Shown here: positions 17,978 to 26,113 of the stretch, piece after piece
Layout of the letters: each line of letters begins with the position of its first letter
How positions within the stretch are numbered: the stretch's first letter is position 1
From: Sulfotelmatobacter sp049792875
GTDB taxonomy: Bacteria; Acidobacteriota; Terriglobia; Terriglobales; Acidobacteriaceae
Assembly: GCA_049792875.1 (NCBI GenBank)
Contig: JBARBI010000015.1
Span: 1 to 64,000 of the forward strand
Direction of reading: 5' to 3'
DNA length: 64,000 bases
Position numbers and translations under genes: made by a program
The notes under the pieces: generated by a model
Database searches by the model: none
Seen by the model: only the letters and a program-made list of their open reading frames with translations
What the model was told of the DNA's origin: nothing

Positions 17978-18466
17978 ATGGGAGCAAAAGAGACGGGAGC
18001 AAAGTCAGAAGCCAGCCGCATCGCCGATCAACTTCGCCGTGCCTTTGACGGGAGCGCTTGGCACGGTCCTGCCCTGCTCGAACTGCTGGAGGATGTGGAT
18101 GCTGCCACCGCCGCGGCGAAGTCGCTGGTCCAAGTTCACAGCATCTGGGAGTTGGTGTTGCACGTTGCCGTATGGGACGACGCAGGTTTGCGGAGACTGA
18201 GTGGGGAGACATGGCAGCCCATCGGTCTGGCTAATTTTCCGCCGGTGACGAAGCCGACGGAGGCGGCGTGGCGCAAAGCCGTGGCTGCCACGAAACGCAC
18301 GCACGACGCTCTCGTCAAGACGGTCGCGGCCCTTCCCGAATCACGCCTCTGGGACCGCGTTCCCGGCAAGCGGTACGATTTCTATCACATGCTGCACGGC
18401 ATCGCGCAGCACGAACTCTATCACGCGGGGCAGATTGCGATTCTGAAAAAGGCCGGACGCTGTTGA
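17978..18466 (+). CDS. DinB-like putative metal-dependent protein
   Basis: 162 residues of four-helix bundle type. The histidine ligands typical of the DinB/YfiT superfamily lie at SIWELVLHVAVWDD and at HGIAQHELYHAGQI near the C-terminus. Superfamily members include thiol transferases such as those using bacillithiol, but most are uncharacterised. The start ATG at 17978 is 6 bases after lpxI, suggesting one transcript, though a lipid A role is not implied. Confidence 0.82.
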   Translation: MGAKETGAKSEASRIADQLRRAFDGSAWHGPALLELLEDVDAATAAAKSLVQVHSIWELVLHVAVWDDAGLRRLSGETWQPIGLANFPPVTKPTEAAWRKAVAATKRTHDALVKTVAALPESRLWDRVPGKRYDFYHMLHGIAQHELYHAGQIAILKKAGRC

Positions 18467-18523
18467 AGGGAGCGGGTCTCAGATCACGGATTTTCTGCAA
18501 GTGTGCCATATGAAAGAGTTCCC

Positions 18524-18970
18524 ATGTACATCTGCCCGAAATGCGACAGTCTGGTGGAGCAACCCGGGAAGCGGTGGTGGTCGCGATGGCGCTACTGCCC
18601 GAACGGCCATGTTCTTTACATTCGAGGTCTCGGGTCTTCGTTGGAGGAGCCGTTCTGGAAGTCGTTCCTGAAGGGTTCCGTGTCGAGTTTCTGCGTCTTC
18701 TGTTTGGTCGTACTGACGTTCGCCACTGCTCCTGACTATCCGCCCAACCTGCGGGCTCACGCCGTGTCGGCGGCAGGCTCCATGGGGTTCCTGGTGGCTA
18801 TCTTTTGTTTATTTTGGGGTCTGGTCCTATTAAGAAGAGCGCACGTCTGGGCGGGACGGGCAGGGCCGATTCAAAGACTGGTTCCTCATGCGAGGGGAAG
18901 AGCCTATGGTTTTGTTGCGGCCGCGGCCTGCGAGTTCGGCATCGTGATCGCGCTAGTATTTTTGAAGTGA
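18524..18970 (+). CDS. Zinc-ribbon membrane protein, unknown function
   Basis: 148 residues. MYICPKCDSL with RYCPNGHVLY forms a CxxC...CxxxH-type zinc ribbon at the N-terminus. Three hydrophobic segments follow (about 50-70, 84-104 and 125-146). ATG 18524 is preferred over GTG 18503 because AAAGAG lies 6 bases before it. No family was recognised. Confidence 0.65.
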   Translation: MYICPKCDSLVEQPGKRWWSRWRYCPNGHVLYIRGLGSSLEEPFWKSFLKGSVSSFCVFCLVVLTFATAPDYPPNLRAHAVSAAGSMGFLVAIFCLFWGLVLLRRAHVWAGRAGPIQRLVPHARGRAYGFVAAAACEFGIVIALVFLK

Positions 18971-18981
18971 GGCACTGGTCA

Positions 18982-19308
18982 TCATTTCTTGAAAATCACA
19001 GCTACGGCCGCAACGATCAGCCCGAAGCCTGCCAGGTAATTCCAGCGCATGGGCTGCTTCAGGTAGAGCACGGAGAAGGCGGCGAAGACGGTGAGGGTAA
19101 TGACTTCCTGAATGGTTTTGAGTTGTGCGGCCGTGAACTCGTAAGAGCCGATGCGGTTCGCGGGGACCTGGAAACAGTATTCGAAGAAGGCAATCAGCCA
19201 GCTTGCTACGATCACTTTGTAGAGCGGCACCTCGCGATACTTCAGGTGCCCGTACCAGGCGAACGTCATGAAGATGTTGGAGATGGTTAGCAGTGCGATC
19301 GTCTTCAT
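18982..19308 (-). CDS. DMT-type small membrane protein (DUF486)
   Basis: 108 residues with about four membrane helices. MKTIALLTISNIFMTFAWYGHLKY, SWLIAFFEYCFQVPANRIG and TLTVFAAFSVLYLKQP match the DUF486 family, a relative of the small multidrug resistance transporters. Function is not established. It converges on the zinc-ribbon gene with 11 bases between the stops. Confidence 0.85.
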   Translation of the reverse strand: MKTIALLTISNIFMTFAWYGHLKYREVPLYKVIVASWLIAFFEYCFQVPANRIGSYEFTAAQLKTIQEVITLTVFAAFSVLYLKQPMRWNYLAGFGLIVAAVAVIFKK

Positions 19309-19395
19309 GGGAGCGAGTTCGATCCTTTCGCTGGGTTCGTTTGAAAGTTAGGGTGGCCGGGTAGTGGCTGAAATAGTTTCTGAAAAACTCGGTCC

Positions 19396-19468
19396 AGGGG
19401 CCTCAGGGGCTAAAGCCCTCGGACAAAAGAAGGGGCTTCATCGCAGCGCTGAAAGTGCTGCGCCACCC
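19396..19468. repeat. Dispersed repeat, family B, copy 2
   Basis: CAGGGGCTAAAGCCCTCGGA, then AGGGGCTTCATCGCAGCGCT and GAAAGTGCTGCGCCACCC. Copy 1 is at 8405. The internal GCAGCGCTGAAAGTGCTGC forms a hairpin. The next gene's frame is open through it, which makes an artificial N-terminal extension. Confidence 0.65.
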
Positions 19469-19588
19469 AAAAGCAACCCACTCAAAAGCAACCTGCGCAA
19501 AGGCGGCCCAGATGCGGAGCGTGAGTACTTCAGGTTTGGACTCCCCGGCCTCAATCCGGATGCTCTTTCCCTGGTTTCCGTTTACAAT

Positions 19589-20644
19589 TTGTTTCCGGCA
19601 ACCGGCCATCGAGAATTTCTCCTGCCAGCCCAAAGCCCGATCACCGTCGCCGTAGTCGGCGTGGGCGTTTTCGGACGCAATCATGCCCGAGTTTACAAGG
19701 AACTGGAACAACAAGGGGAGCCGGTGCGCCTGCTGGGAGTGGTTGATCCCGATACCAGCCGGGCGGACGCTGTGGCGCGCGAGTTTGGGTGTAAGGCCTT
19801 CGGCTCGGTGCAGCAGCTATTGACCACTCACAGCGAGGTGCAGGCCGCTTCGGTGGCAGCACCTACCGTGCATCACCTGGCGGTGGCAAGCGCGTTGATG
19901 AAGGCCGGAGTGGATGTGCTGATCGAAAAGCCGCTGGCGGCAACCCTGGCCGAGGCGGGGGAGTTGGTCGGACTTGCGGCCGCGCATAAGCGGGTCGCCC
20001 AGGTCGGGCATCTGGAGCGCTTTAATCCTGCGGTTCGCGCTACGGTTCCGTTGCTGACGAGGCCAATGTTTTTCGAGGTCCACCGGCTCAGCGTGTTTAC
20101 TCCCCGTTCGCTCGACGTGGATGTTGTGCTCGATCTGATGATCCACGATCTCGACATCGTGCTGGCTTTTGCCAAATCGCCGGTCAAGGAAGTGCGCGCG
20201 GTGGGACTGCCGATTCTGTCGGGGAAGGTGGACATCGCGAACGTGCGCCTGGAGCTGGAATCGGGCTGCATCGCGAACTTCACCGCCAGCCGAGTTTCCA
20301 CCGAGCGGGTGCGCAAACTGCGTTTCTTCCAGCCGCGACAGTATGTGTCGCTCGATTACGGACGGCAGGAGGTGCTGGTCTTCACCGTCGGCCAGGACGA
20401 AGGAGCGCCGGCAAGGCCATCCGTGAATCCTCAGATTGGAGTGACTAAGCCTCCGGTCGCGTCCGAAGAGCCGCTGCACGCAGAGTTGAAGTCGTTTCTT
20501 CGCGCAGTACGGGAGCGCTCCACGCCAGTGGTTCCGCTCGAAGATGGCCGGCGCGCGCTGGGGTTGGCGCTGGAGATTGTGGAGGCCATTCGCGAACACG
20601 GGAAGAAAGTGGACCTGGCCGGAATCGCGAAGTCGCAGCACTGA
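19589..20644 (+). CDS. Gfo/Idh/MocA-family oxidoreductase, possibly lipid A-related
   Basis: 351 residues. An N-terminal Rossmann fold (ITVAVVGVGVFGRNHARVYKEL) is followed by VLIEKPLAATLAEA with the family EKP motif, then VLDLMIHDLDIVLA with the catalytic histidine/aspartate region. These enzymes oxidise sugars, often UDP-sugars, with NAD(P). The frame is open back to GTG 19364, but residues before 19589 are a translated repeat (family B), so TTG 19589 is the better start. GnnA, which oxidises UDP-GlcNAc to make 2,3-diamino lipid A, belongs to this family and sits near lpxA in Acidithiobacillus and Leptospira. That role is an inference, and no aminotransferase partner is in view. Confidence 0.85.
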   Translation: MFPATGHREFLLPAQSPITVAVVGVGVFGRNHARVYKELEQQGEPVRLLGVVDPDTSRADAVAREFGCKAFGSVQQLLTTHSEVQAASVAAPTVHHLAVASALMKAGVDVLIEKPLAATLAEAGELVGLAAAHKRVAQVGHLERFNPAVRATVPLLTRPMFFEVHRLSVFTPRSLDVDVVLDLMIHDLDIVLAFAKSPVKEVRAVGLPILSGKVDIANVRLELESGCIANFTASRVSTERVRKLRFFQPRQYVSLDYGRQEVLVFTVGQDEGAPARPSVNPQIGVTKPPVASEEPLHAELKSFLRAVRERSTPVVPLEDGRRALGLALEIVEAIREHGKKVDLAGIAKSQH

Positions 20645-20653
20645 GCCCGCGGA

Positions 20654-20712
20654 TGGGGACCGAGGGGCCGGGCTGCGCCCGGCGGACAGCCGGGGGCGGC
20701 TGTCCCCACATG
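20654..20712. repeat. Dispersed hairpin repeat, family A, copy 2
   Basis: Two adjacent hairpins: GCCGGGC-TGC-GCCCGGC and GGACAGCCG-GGGG-CGGCTGTCC, ending CCCACATG. It is near-identical to copy 3 at 48083. It occupies the first part of the 362-base gap before the tonB-like gene. The rest holds GTTTACA twice at a 10-bp period (20802 and 20812) and no gene. Confidence 0.75.
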
Positions 20713-21006
20713 AACCCTTCTCAACCTGGATCCCTTCCCACATGAATCTCTCTCCCCCTTGATCCCTCGCCACACCGATTCCTCCGACCAGGATCGCATG
20801 GGTTTACATATGTTTACACGCCTAAGTCTTGCCCGAATTGTGAGTGAGCAGAATCCCGGGAAAGATGCGAAAATAGGGATAACTTGGTTGTAGAGCACGC
20901 GCGCGGATTGCATTTCTTCCCCGCAGGCCGAATGCAAGCGCCGCGAGTGTATTCGGTGTCTAAAGGCAAGCGGATACAGCTAAGCTTTTAAAATTAAGCC
21001 CAGCGC

Positions 21007-22095
21007 ATGGCGATCACGCAAATTCCATTCCAGGACCCAGTGGCCCCGTCCGAGAAGCCTCAACCGGAGCAACTCGGCCTGTACGACACGCAAGACTGGG
21101 AAACCGCGTATCGTGAGCTGGATGCGCGTGTGCCGCACCTGCTGATCCAGTTGCAGGATGATCTGCAGCGCTCGCGTAAGCGGGAGGCGGTGTGGATTTC
21201 GGTGATCGTTCACCTGCTTCTGTTTATCACGCTGTGGAATCTTAACTTGATCGAAAAGTACGTTGGGTGGCACACGGCGGTGGTCGTGCCATTGGATACG
21301 AAAGACAAGAACCTGACGTTCCTGGCGCTGCCGCCGGATTTACAGAAGCCCACACGCAGGCCCAACACGAACATTGCTTCGGATAAGGACCGGATTGCGA
21401 CCTCGCGACACCCCGAGCTGGATGTTAAAGAATTACAGAAAATTCTGGCGACACCGCCACCGGGCGCACCCGGGATGAACGGTCCGCGCGCGCCGCAAGA
21501 GCCGCCGGCCATGGCCCAGAACCAGCCGCCGGCTCCGCAGCCGCAGCAGACGCAGCGTCCGCAGTTCCAGACCGATCAGACGGCCCAGCTGCAGACGCCC
21601 GCCCGCCCCAACAACGCGTTTGCCAAATATGGAGGCGGGATGAGTGCGGGCTCGGCGATTCAGCAGGCCGCGCAAGGCGCGGCGGCCAGCCGTGGGGCTG
21701 GCGCTGGTCAGGAGGGCGACTTCGGTCTGGGGATGGGAGCGCACGGCCGGCAGCTGGGCAATCTCGAAGTTCTCAGTGACACGCAAGGCGTCGACTTCGG
21801 CCCTTACCTGCAGCGTATTTTGCAGGACGTCAAGGAAAACTGGTACCACCTGATTCCGGAATCCGCGGAGATGAAGAAAGGGAAACTGGCGATTGAGTTT
21901 GCCATCACGAAAGATGGCAAGGTTGCGGACATGCGGTTGATCGCCAGTTCGGGAGACGTAGCCCTCGATCGTCCCGCGTGGGGCAGCATCACGGCCTCGA
22001 ATCCATTTCCACCCCTGCCTAGCGATTTCACGGGACCTTATCTCGCGCTGCGTTTTCGCTTCTACTACAACCCCGATAAGGCTGATTTACAGTAG
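21007..22095 (+). CDS. TonB-like energy transducer
   Basis: 362 residues. The N-terminal roughly 60 residues are cytoplasmic, followed by one membrane anchor (AVWISVIVHLLLFITLWNL, about 62-80). A long linker rich in Pro, Gln and Ala follows (PPAPQPQQTQRPQFQ), then a C-terminal TonB-type domain: QRILQDVKENWYHLIPESA, LAIEFAITKDGKVADMRL, DRPAWGSITASNPFPPLP. Such proteins couple proton-motive force from ExbB/ExbD to outer-membrane receptors. The long cytoplasmic N-terminus is unlike classical TonB. No exbBD is adjacent. Confidence 0.85.
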   Translation: MAITQIPFQDPVAPSEKPQPEQLGLYDTQDWETAYRELDARVPHLLIQLQDDLQRSRKREAVWISVIVHLLLFITLWNLNLIEKYVGWHTAVVVPLDTKDKNLTFLALPPDLQKPTRRPNTNIASDKDRIATSRHPELDVKELQKILATPPPGAPGMNGPRAPQEPPAMAQNQPPAPQPQQTQRPQFQTDQTAQLQTPARPNNAFAKYGGGMSAGSAIQQAAQGAAASRGAGAGQEGDFGLGMGAHGRQLGNLEVLSDTQGVDFGPYLQRILQDVKENWYHLIPESAEMKKGKLAIEFAITKDGKVADMRLIASSGDVALDRPAWGSITASNPFPPLPSDFTGPYLALRFRFYYNPDKADLQ

Positions 22096-22186
22096 CCCGC
22101 AGGGGCCTGCCTGAGCAACGAATCTTTTCCCGCATTTTGTTAATCAAAGAGTTAATACAGGTTGTGACCTGTTCCGGGAGGCTGCA

Positions 22187-22975
22187 TTGGAAAAGATGCC
22201 CGTTTTGTTCGTCGGACACGGGTCGCCGATGAACGCCATTGAGCACAACGCGTTTACCGAGACGCTGCACGGCCTGAGTGCGCGGTTGCCCCGGCCGAAG
22301 GCTGTCTGCGTGGTGTCGGCGCATTGGGTGACTCCGGGCACGCAGGTGGTGGCAGCCGCGCATCCGAGGACGATTCACGATTTCTACGGCTTCCCGCGGC
22401 CGCTCTATGAAGTGCAGTATCCCGCGCCGGGAGCACCTTTTGAGGCAGAGAAACTGGCAAGCAATCCTGAGATTGTTTCCGACGAGAGGTGGGGGCTGGA
22501 TCACGGCTCGTGGAGCGTGCTGCGCCATATGTATCCGAACGCCGACGTGCCGGCGTTTCAGCTGAGTCTCGATGAGCGCCGCGGTTTCCAGGATCATCTT
22601 GCGCTTGGCCGGGAGATTCAAGCCCAGCGCCAGCGCGGAGTCTTGATTCTGGGGAGCGGCAATATCGTGCACAATTTAGGTCGCATCGAGTGGGACAATC
22701 CTCACGGCGCATACGACTGGGCGGTGGAGTTTGACGCGAAGGTCAAAGAAGCAGTCGACGCACATGATGCGAATGCGCTGGCTCAGCCCGAGAAGTGGGG
22801 CGAGGCCTTGCTGGCAACGGCCCATCCCACGGTGGAGCACTACCTGCCGCTGTTGTACTGCATGGGTAGCACGGACGAGCGGGACGCGGTGTCGTACCCG
22901 TACGAAGGGTTCGACTTCGGCAGCATTTCGATGCGGATGATTCTGTTCGGCAATGTGCCGAAAGCCAGCGATTAG
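22187..22975 (+). CDS. ygiD: YgiD/LigB-type aromatic ring-opening dioxygenase
   Basis: 262 residues of the class III extradiol dioxygenase superfamily. MPVLFVGHGSPMNAIE carries the first histidine, VVSAHWVTPG the second, DHGSWSVLRHMYP and VLILGSGNIVHNLG further active-site residues, and HPTVEHYLPLLY the conserved C-terminal histidines. The E. coli relative opens DOPA at the 4,5 position, and the physiological substrate here is unknown. TTG 22187 lies 5 bases after GGGAGG; ATG 22196 is the alternative. Confidence 0.9.
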   Translation: MEKMPVLFVGHGSPMNAIEHNAFTETLHGLSARLPRPKAVCVVSAHWVTPGTQVVAAAHPRTIHDFYGFPRPLYEVQYPAPGAPFEAEKLASNPEIVSDERWGLDHGSWSVLRHMYPNADVPAFQLSLDERRGFQDHLALGREIQAQRQRGVLILGSGNIVHNLGRIEWDNPHGAYDWAVEFDAKVKEAVDAHDANALAQPEKWGEALLATAHPTVEHYLPLLYCMGSTDERDAVSYPYEGFDFGSISMRMILFGNVPKASD

Positions 22976-23046
22976 GTCGCTTCGTGCCGAGCAAGGACTA
23001 CCTACTATAGTTTGACCTCAGGATCACTCTTCGACCACGGCCTTTG

Positions 23047-25077
23047 TCACCAAACCCGGCAACGGTTTTGATTAACCATGGGCGAGCCGGCCTTGCAGTG
23101 GAAGGCCTCCTGAAATTCCGGCATGTTGGAAACCACGCCGTTGGCGCGGTACTTCTCAGGAGAGTGCGGGTCGACGGTGGCCCGCAGGCGCTTGGTCTCA
23201 TCGCGGGAGTGGCCGCACCAGCTCTGGCCGTAGCCGACGAAGAAGCGCTGCTCGGGCGTGAGGTCATCCAACGGTTCCAGCTTCTGCCCCTTGGTGTCAT
23301 CCTTCCACGCCATGTACGCCAGGAATAATCCGCCCAGATCGGCGACATCCTCGCCCAGCGTCAGCTTGCCGTTGATCTTGATGTCATCGACGATGGTGTA
23401 GGTCGAATACTGATCGGAGATGCAACTGGCGCGCTTCACGAATTCTTTCCCGTCGTCCTCGGTCCACCAGTCGCGGAGGTTTCCCTGGGCGTCGAACTGG
23501 CGGCCTTCGTCGTCGAAGCCGGGGGTGAGGTCGTGTCCGACGGTGCCGCCGGTGTCGCCATAGTTGGGAGCAGCGTCGGACTTGGGGTCGAATGCCGGGG
23601 GTTGCAACACCCCCGCGGGAAAGTTGATGTCGTTCATCTGGGGATCGTAGTAGGCGTTCACGGTCGGCGGTGTCATGCCCCATTCGCCGCGGTCGACGGG
23701 CTTGCCGATCTTGGCGAGAAGGCGATCGAATTCGAATTTTCGCGCCCGTTCCACATTGCCCAGTTCGTCGCCGCGCACGATTTCAAGCTTGCTGTAATCG
23801 CGCCACTTGTCGGGATATCCAATCTTGTTGGCCATGCCATGCAGCTTGGCCAGCGCCTGCTGCCTGGTCGCAGGCGACATCCAGGGCAAACTGTTGATGT
23901 CCTGTTCCATGGCCGCCTGAATTTCCTTCACGATTTTCAGAGCCTGCTGCTTGGCCTCTGGACTGAAGTATTTTTCCACGTAGGCCTGGCCGAGAGCCTC
24001 TCCCAGGTAATCGTCCACATACTCCGTGCAACGCTTCCAACGGGGTTTGAGCTGTTCCCGGCCCTGCAGGGTCTTGCCGTAAAAAGAAAAATTCTCATTA
24101 AGAAACGCCGCAGAGAGATGGGGTGCATTCGCATGCACCAGGTGCCAGCGCAGGTAGGTCTTCCAGTCCGCCAGACTTTCTTTCTCCAGCGTCTCGTTCA
24201 TCGCCTTGACGAAGGCAGGCGAAGTGACATTCAGCGACGACAGCGTAGGCATCCCTACCTTGGCGAAATAAACCTGCCACTGAAACTCAGGCGAAATCTT
24301 CTCCAACTCGGCGCTGGTCATCTTGTGGTCCAGAGCTTTCGGGTCGCGCCGTTCGACGCGCGTCATGGACCCCTTGGCCAAGGCGGTCTCGATGTGCATA
24401 ACGGTGTGCGCCTCAGAGGCGGCGCTCTCGGGCTTGTCGCCGAGCAGTTCGAACATCTTCTGCACGTGCGTGAGGTAGGCCTGGCGAAGCTCAACCGACT
24501 TGGGGTCGTCCTTGGTGTAATAGTCGCGGTCGGGCAGGCCGAGTCCGCCTTGATCCGTGTTGGCGATGACCTGATTGGCGTCACGGAAGTCCTGGATGGA
24601 CTCGAAACGGAACAGGACGTTGTCGTCGATCATGGCGGCGGTCACGCTGGCGATTTCTGCCTTGGAGCTCAGATTGGCAATTTGCTCCAGCGATGCCTTC
24701 AGCGGCTCCGCTCCCTTGGCGTCGATAGCCTTTTCGTCAATGCACGAGGCATAGTAGTCGCCAATCTTCTGCGTGACGGCATTCCGCTTGGGATCGGGGG
24801 CCGATGCGGCCTCCAGGACACCGCGCAAGCGGCCGAGGTTTTCATCCTGCATTTTGGAATAGGTGTCCCAGGAGGACTGGTCGGGAGGGATGGGGTTGCT
24901 CTTGAGCCAACCGCCGCAGGAATACTTGAAGAAATCCACACAGGGATCGATGCTTGGGTCCATGGCCGTCACGTCAAGCGCGGGAGTGTATTTCGCGGTA
25001 CCCGGCTGCTGGGCGTGGACCACGGAAAGAAAACACGCTACGGCAAGGGCGGTTAGACTCGTCCGCAGAATCAGCAT
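23047..25077 (-). CDS. M13-family (neprilysin-like) peptidase with altered zinc motif
   Basis: 676 residues. The signal peptide MLILRTSLTALAVACFLSVVHA precedes an M13 fold. MDPSIDPCVDFFKYSCGGWL, VNAYYDPQMNDINFPAGVLQ, GEDVADLGG, DPHSPEKYRANG and the terminal CRVW are all standard. The zinc site, which should read HExxH (usually VGHELTHGFDD), reads VGHDLTPGFDDEGRQFD (H515-P519). The catalytic Glu is Asp and the second zinc-binding His is Pro. Each change needs a single base. The enzyme is therefore probably inactive or altered, although the rest is intact. Exported. Confidence 0.92.
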   Translation of the reverse strand: MLILRTSLTALAVACFLSVVHAQQPGTAKYTPALDVTAMDPSIDPCVDFFKYSCGGWLKSNPIPPDQSSWDTYSKMQDENLGRLRGVLEAASAPDPKRNAVTQKIGDYYASCIDEKAIDAKGAEPLKASLEQIANLSSKAEIASVTAAMIDDNVLFRFESIQDFRDANQVIANTDQGGLGLPDRDYYTKDDPKSVELRQAYLTHVQKMFELLGDKPESAASEAHTVMHIETALAKGSMTRVERRDPKALDHKMTSAELEKISPEFQWQVYFAKVGMPTLSSLNVTSPAFVKAMNETLEKESLADWKTYLRWHLVHANAPHLSAAFLNENFSFYGKTLQGREQLKPRWKRCTEYVDDYLGEALGQAYVEKYFSPEAKQQALKIVKEIQAAMEQDINSLPWMSPATRQQALAKLHGMANKIGYPDKWRDYSKLEIVRGDELGNVERARKFEFDRLLAKIGKPVDRGEWGMTPPTVNAYYDPQMNDINFPAGVLQPPAFDPKSDAAPNYGDTGGTVGHDLTPGFDDEGRQFDAQGNLRDWWTEDDGKEFVKRASCISDQYSTYTIVDDIKINGKLTLGEDVADLGGLFLAYMAWKDDTKGQKLEPLDDLTPEQRFFVGYGQSWCGHSRDETKRLRATVDPHSPEKYRANGVVSNMPEFQEAFHCKAGSPMVNQNRCRVW

Positions 25078-25146
25078 AGGGAGATCCCTTCCGGTATGAA
25101 ATCGAAACAGAGAGACGACAAAGTATAAGCCCGGGCGTCAAAAGAA

Positions 25147-25185
25147 CCCCACTTCTCGCAAAAGAAGCGAGACGTGGGGCACCCC
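25147..25185. repeat. Dispersed hairpin repeat, family C, copy 1
   Basis: CCCCACTTCTCGC and GCGAGACGTGGGG pair at 12 of 13 positions around AAAAGAA, followed by CACCCC. It lies just downstream of the DUF4097-type gene and could act as its terminator. Confidence 0.6.
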
Positions 25186-25217
25186 ATGTGCCGGAGGTTC
25201 GATCGTAGTTGACGGGC

Positions 25218-26024
25218 TCAGCCCTTGCGCAAATGAATGGATCCATCTCCCGTGCGGATCGTGAGCGAGTTGCCGCCGCCATTGAGCTTGCCGTGAACTT
25301 CGTTCTCGCGAATCTTGCCCTCGGTGGTGATGGGCATATCGAGATCGATGTGGCCGTCACTGGTGTGCAGACTAACCTCGGCGGATAAGTCGCTCGGGAT
25401 TTCGAGCGAAACGTTGCCGTCGCCGGTTTCGAGGCGCCAGCCTGCGGCCAACGTGGAACCGGCCGTGGCGCGCACTTCAACGTGTCCGTCGCCGGTCTTG
25501 AGTTCGAGTTCATCAAAGCGGCCACGGGCGGTGATGTGTCCGTCGCCGGTCGAGGCGTGCAGTTTGCCATCGACGCCTTCGAGGCTCTCGGAGCCGTCGC
25601 CGCTGTGCAGGTCCATGTCACCCCTCAATCCGGCGATATCGATCTTGCCATCTCCGGTCCGCAGGTTGACCCGGCCCTCGCGCGGCATCTGGATAATGAT
25701 GTCGACCTTATGCTGGCCCCATTCGACGTTGAAGTTGTGGTGCGGGTAGCGCACTTCGATTTCGACCGAGTCGCCGGTCTGATGCTCTTCGACGCCGATG
25801 CCGGCTTCGCCAATCTTGTAGCGGCTGGTGATGACTTTGGCTTCGATCGTATTCTGGTCCCAGGTGGTGACACGGATGTTGGCGTCGGAAGTCTCAATCC
25901 GCAGGTCGGGCTTCCCCCTGAGGGTGTAGGTCTTCGACCATTCGTCGGCGTGGGCAGGGAGCACGTCTAGGACAGCGACAGCCAGGGTGGCGAGCGGCAG
26001 GCGCTTCAGAGCAACAGGTTTCAT
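25218..26024 (-). CDS. Exported DUF4097-type beta-repeat protein
   Basis: 268 residues with a signal peptide (cleavage after PAHA). The body is a right-handed beta repeat with seven T/S-G/S-D-G turns: RTGDGKIDI, HSGDGSESL, STGDGHITA, KTGDGHVEV, ETGDGNVSL, HTSDGHIDL and RTGDGSIHL. This is the DUF4097/putative adhesin pattern, whose members occur with envelope-stress regulators but have no known activity. A winged-helix membrane regulator lies 89 bases upstream on the same strand. Confidence 0.85.
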   Translation of the reverse strand: MKPVALKRLPLATLAVAVLDVLPAHADEWSKTYTLRGKPDLRIETSDANIRVTTWDQNTIEAKVITSRYKIGEAGIGVEEHQTGDSVEIEVRYPHHNFNVEWGQHKVDIIIQMPREGRVNLRTGDGKIDIAGLRGDMDLHSGDGSESLEGVDGKLHASTGDGHITARGRFDELELKTGDGHVEVRATAGSTLAAGWRLETGDGNVSLEIPSDLSAEVSLHTSDGHIDLDMPITTEGKIRENEVHGKLNGGGNSLTIRTGDGSIHLRKG

Positions 26025-26113
26025 AAGGTCCTCCGGCGGGGCACACCTTCGCCCAGCCTCTTAGACGTGGTTACGGGTAATCGGTGAGGTTAGTTCCACG
26101 GAAAATAGCTGGC

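Noticed and set aside
19364..19588. N-terminal extension of the Gfo/Idh oxidoreductase
   Set aside because: The extension is the translation of repeat family B; the conserved Rossmann fold begins only after 19620.
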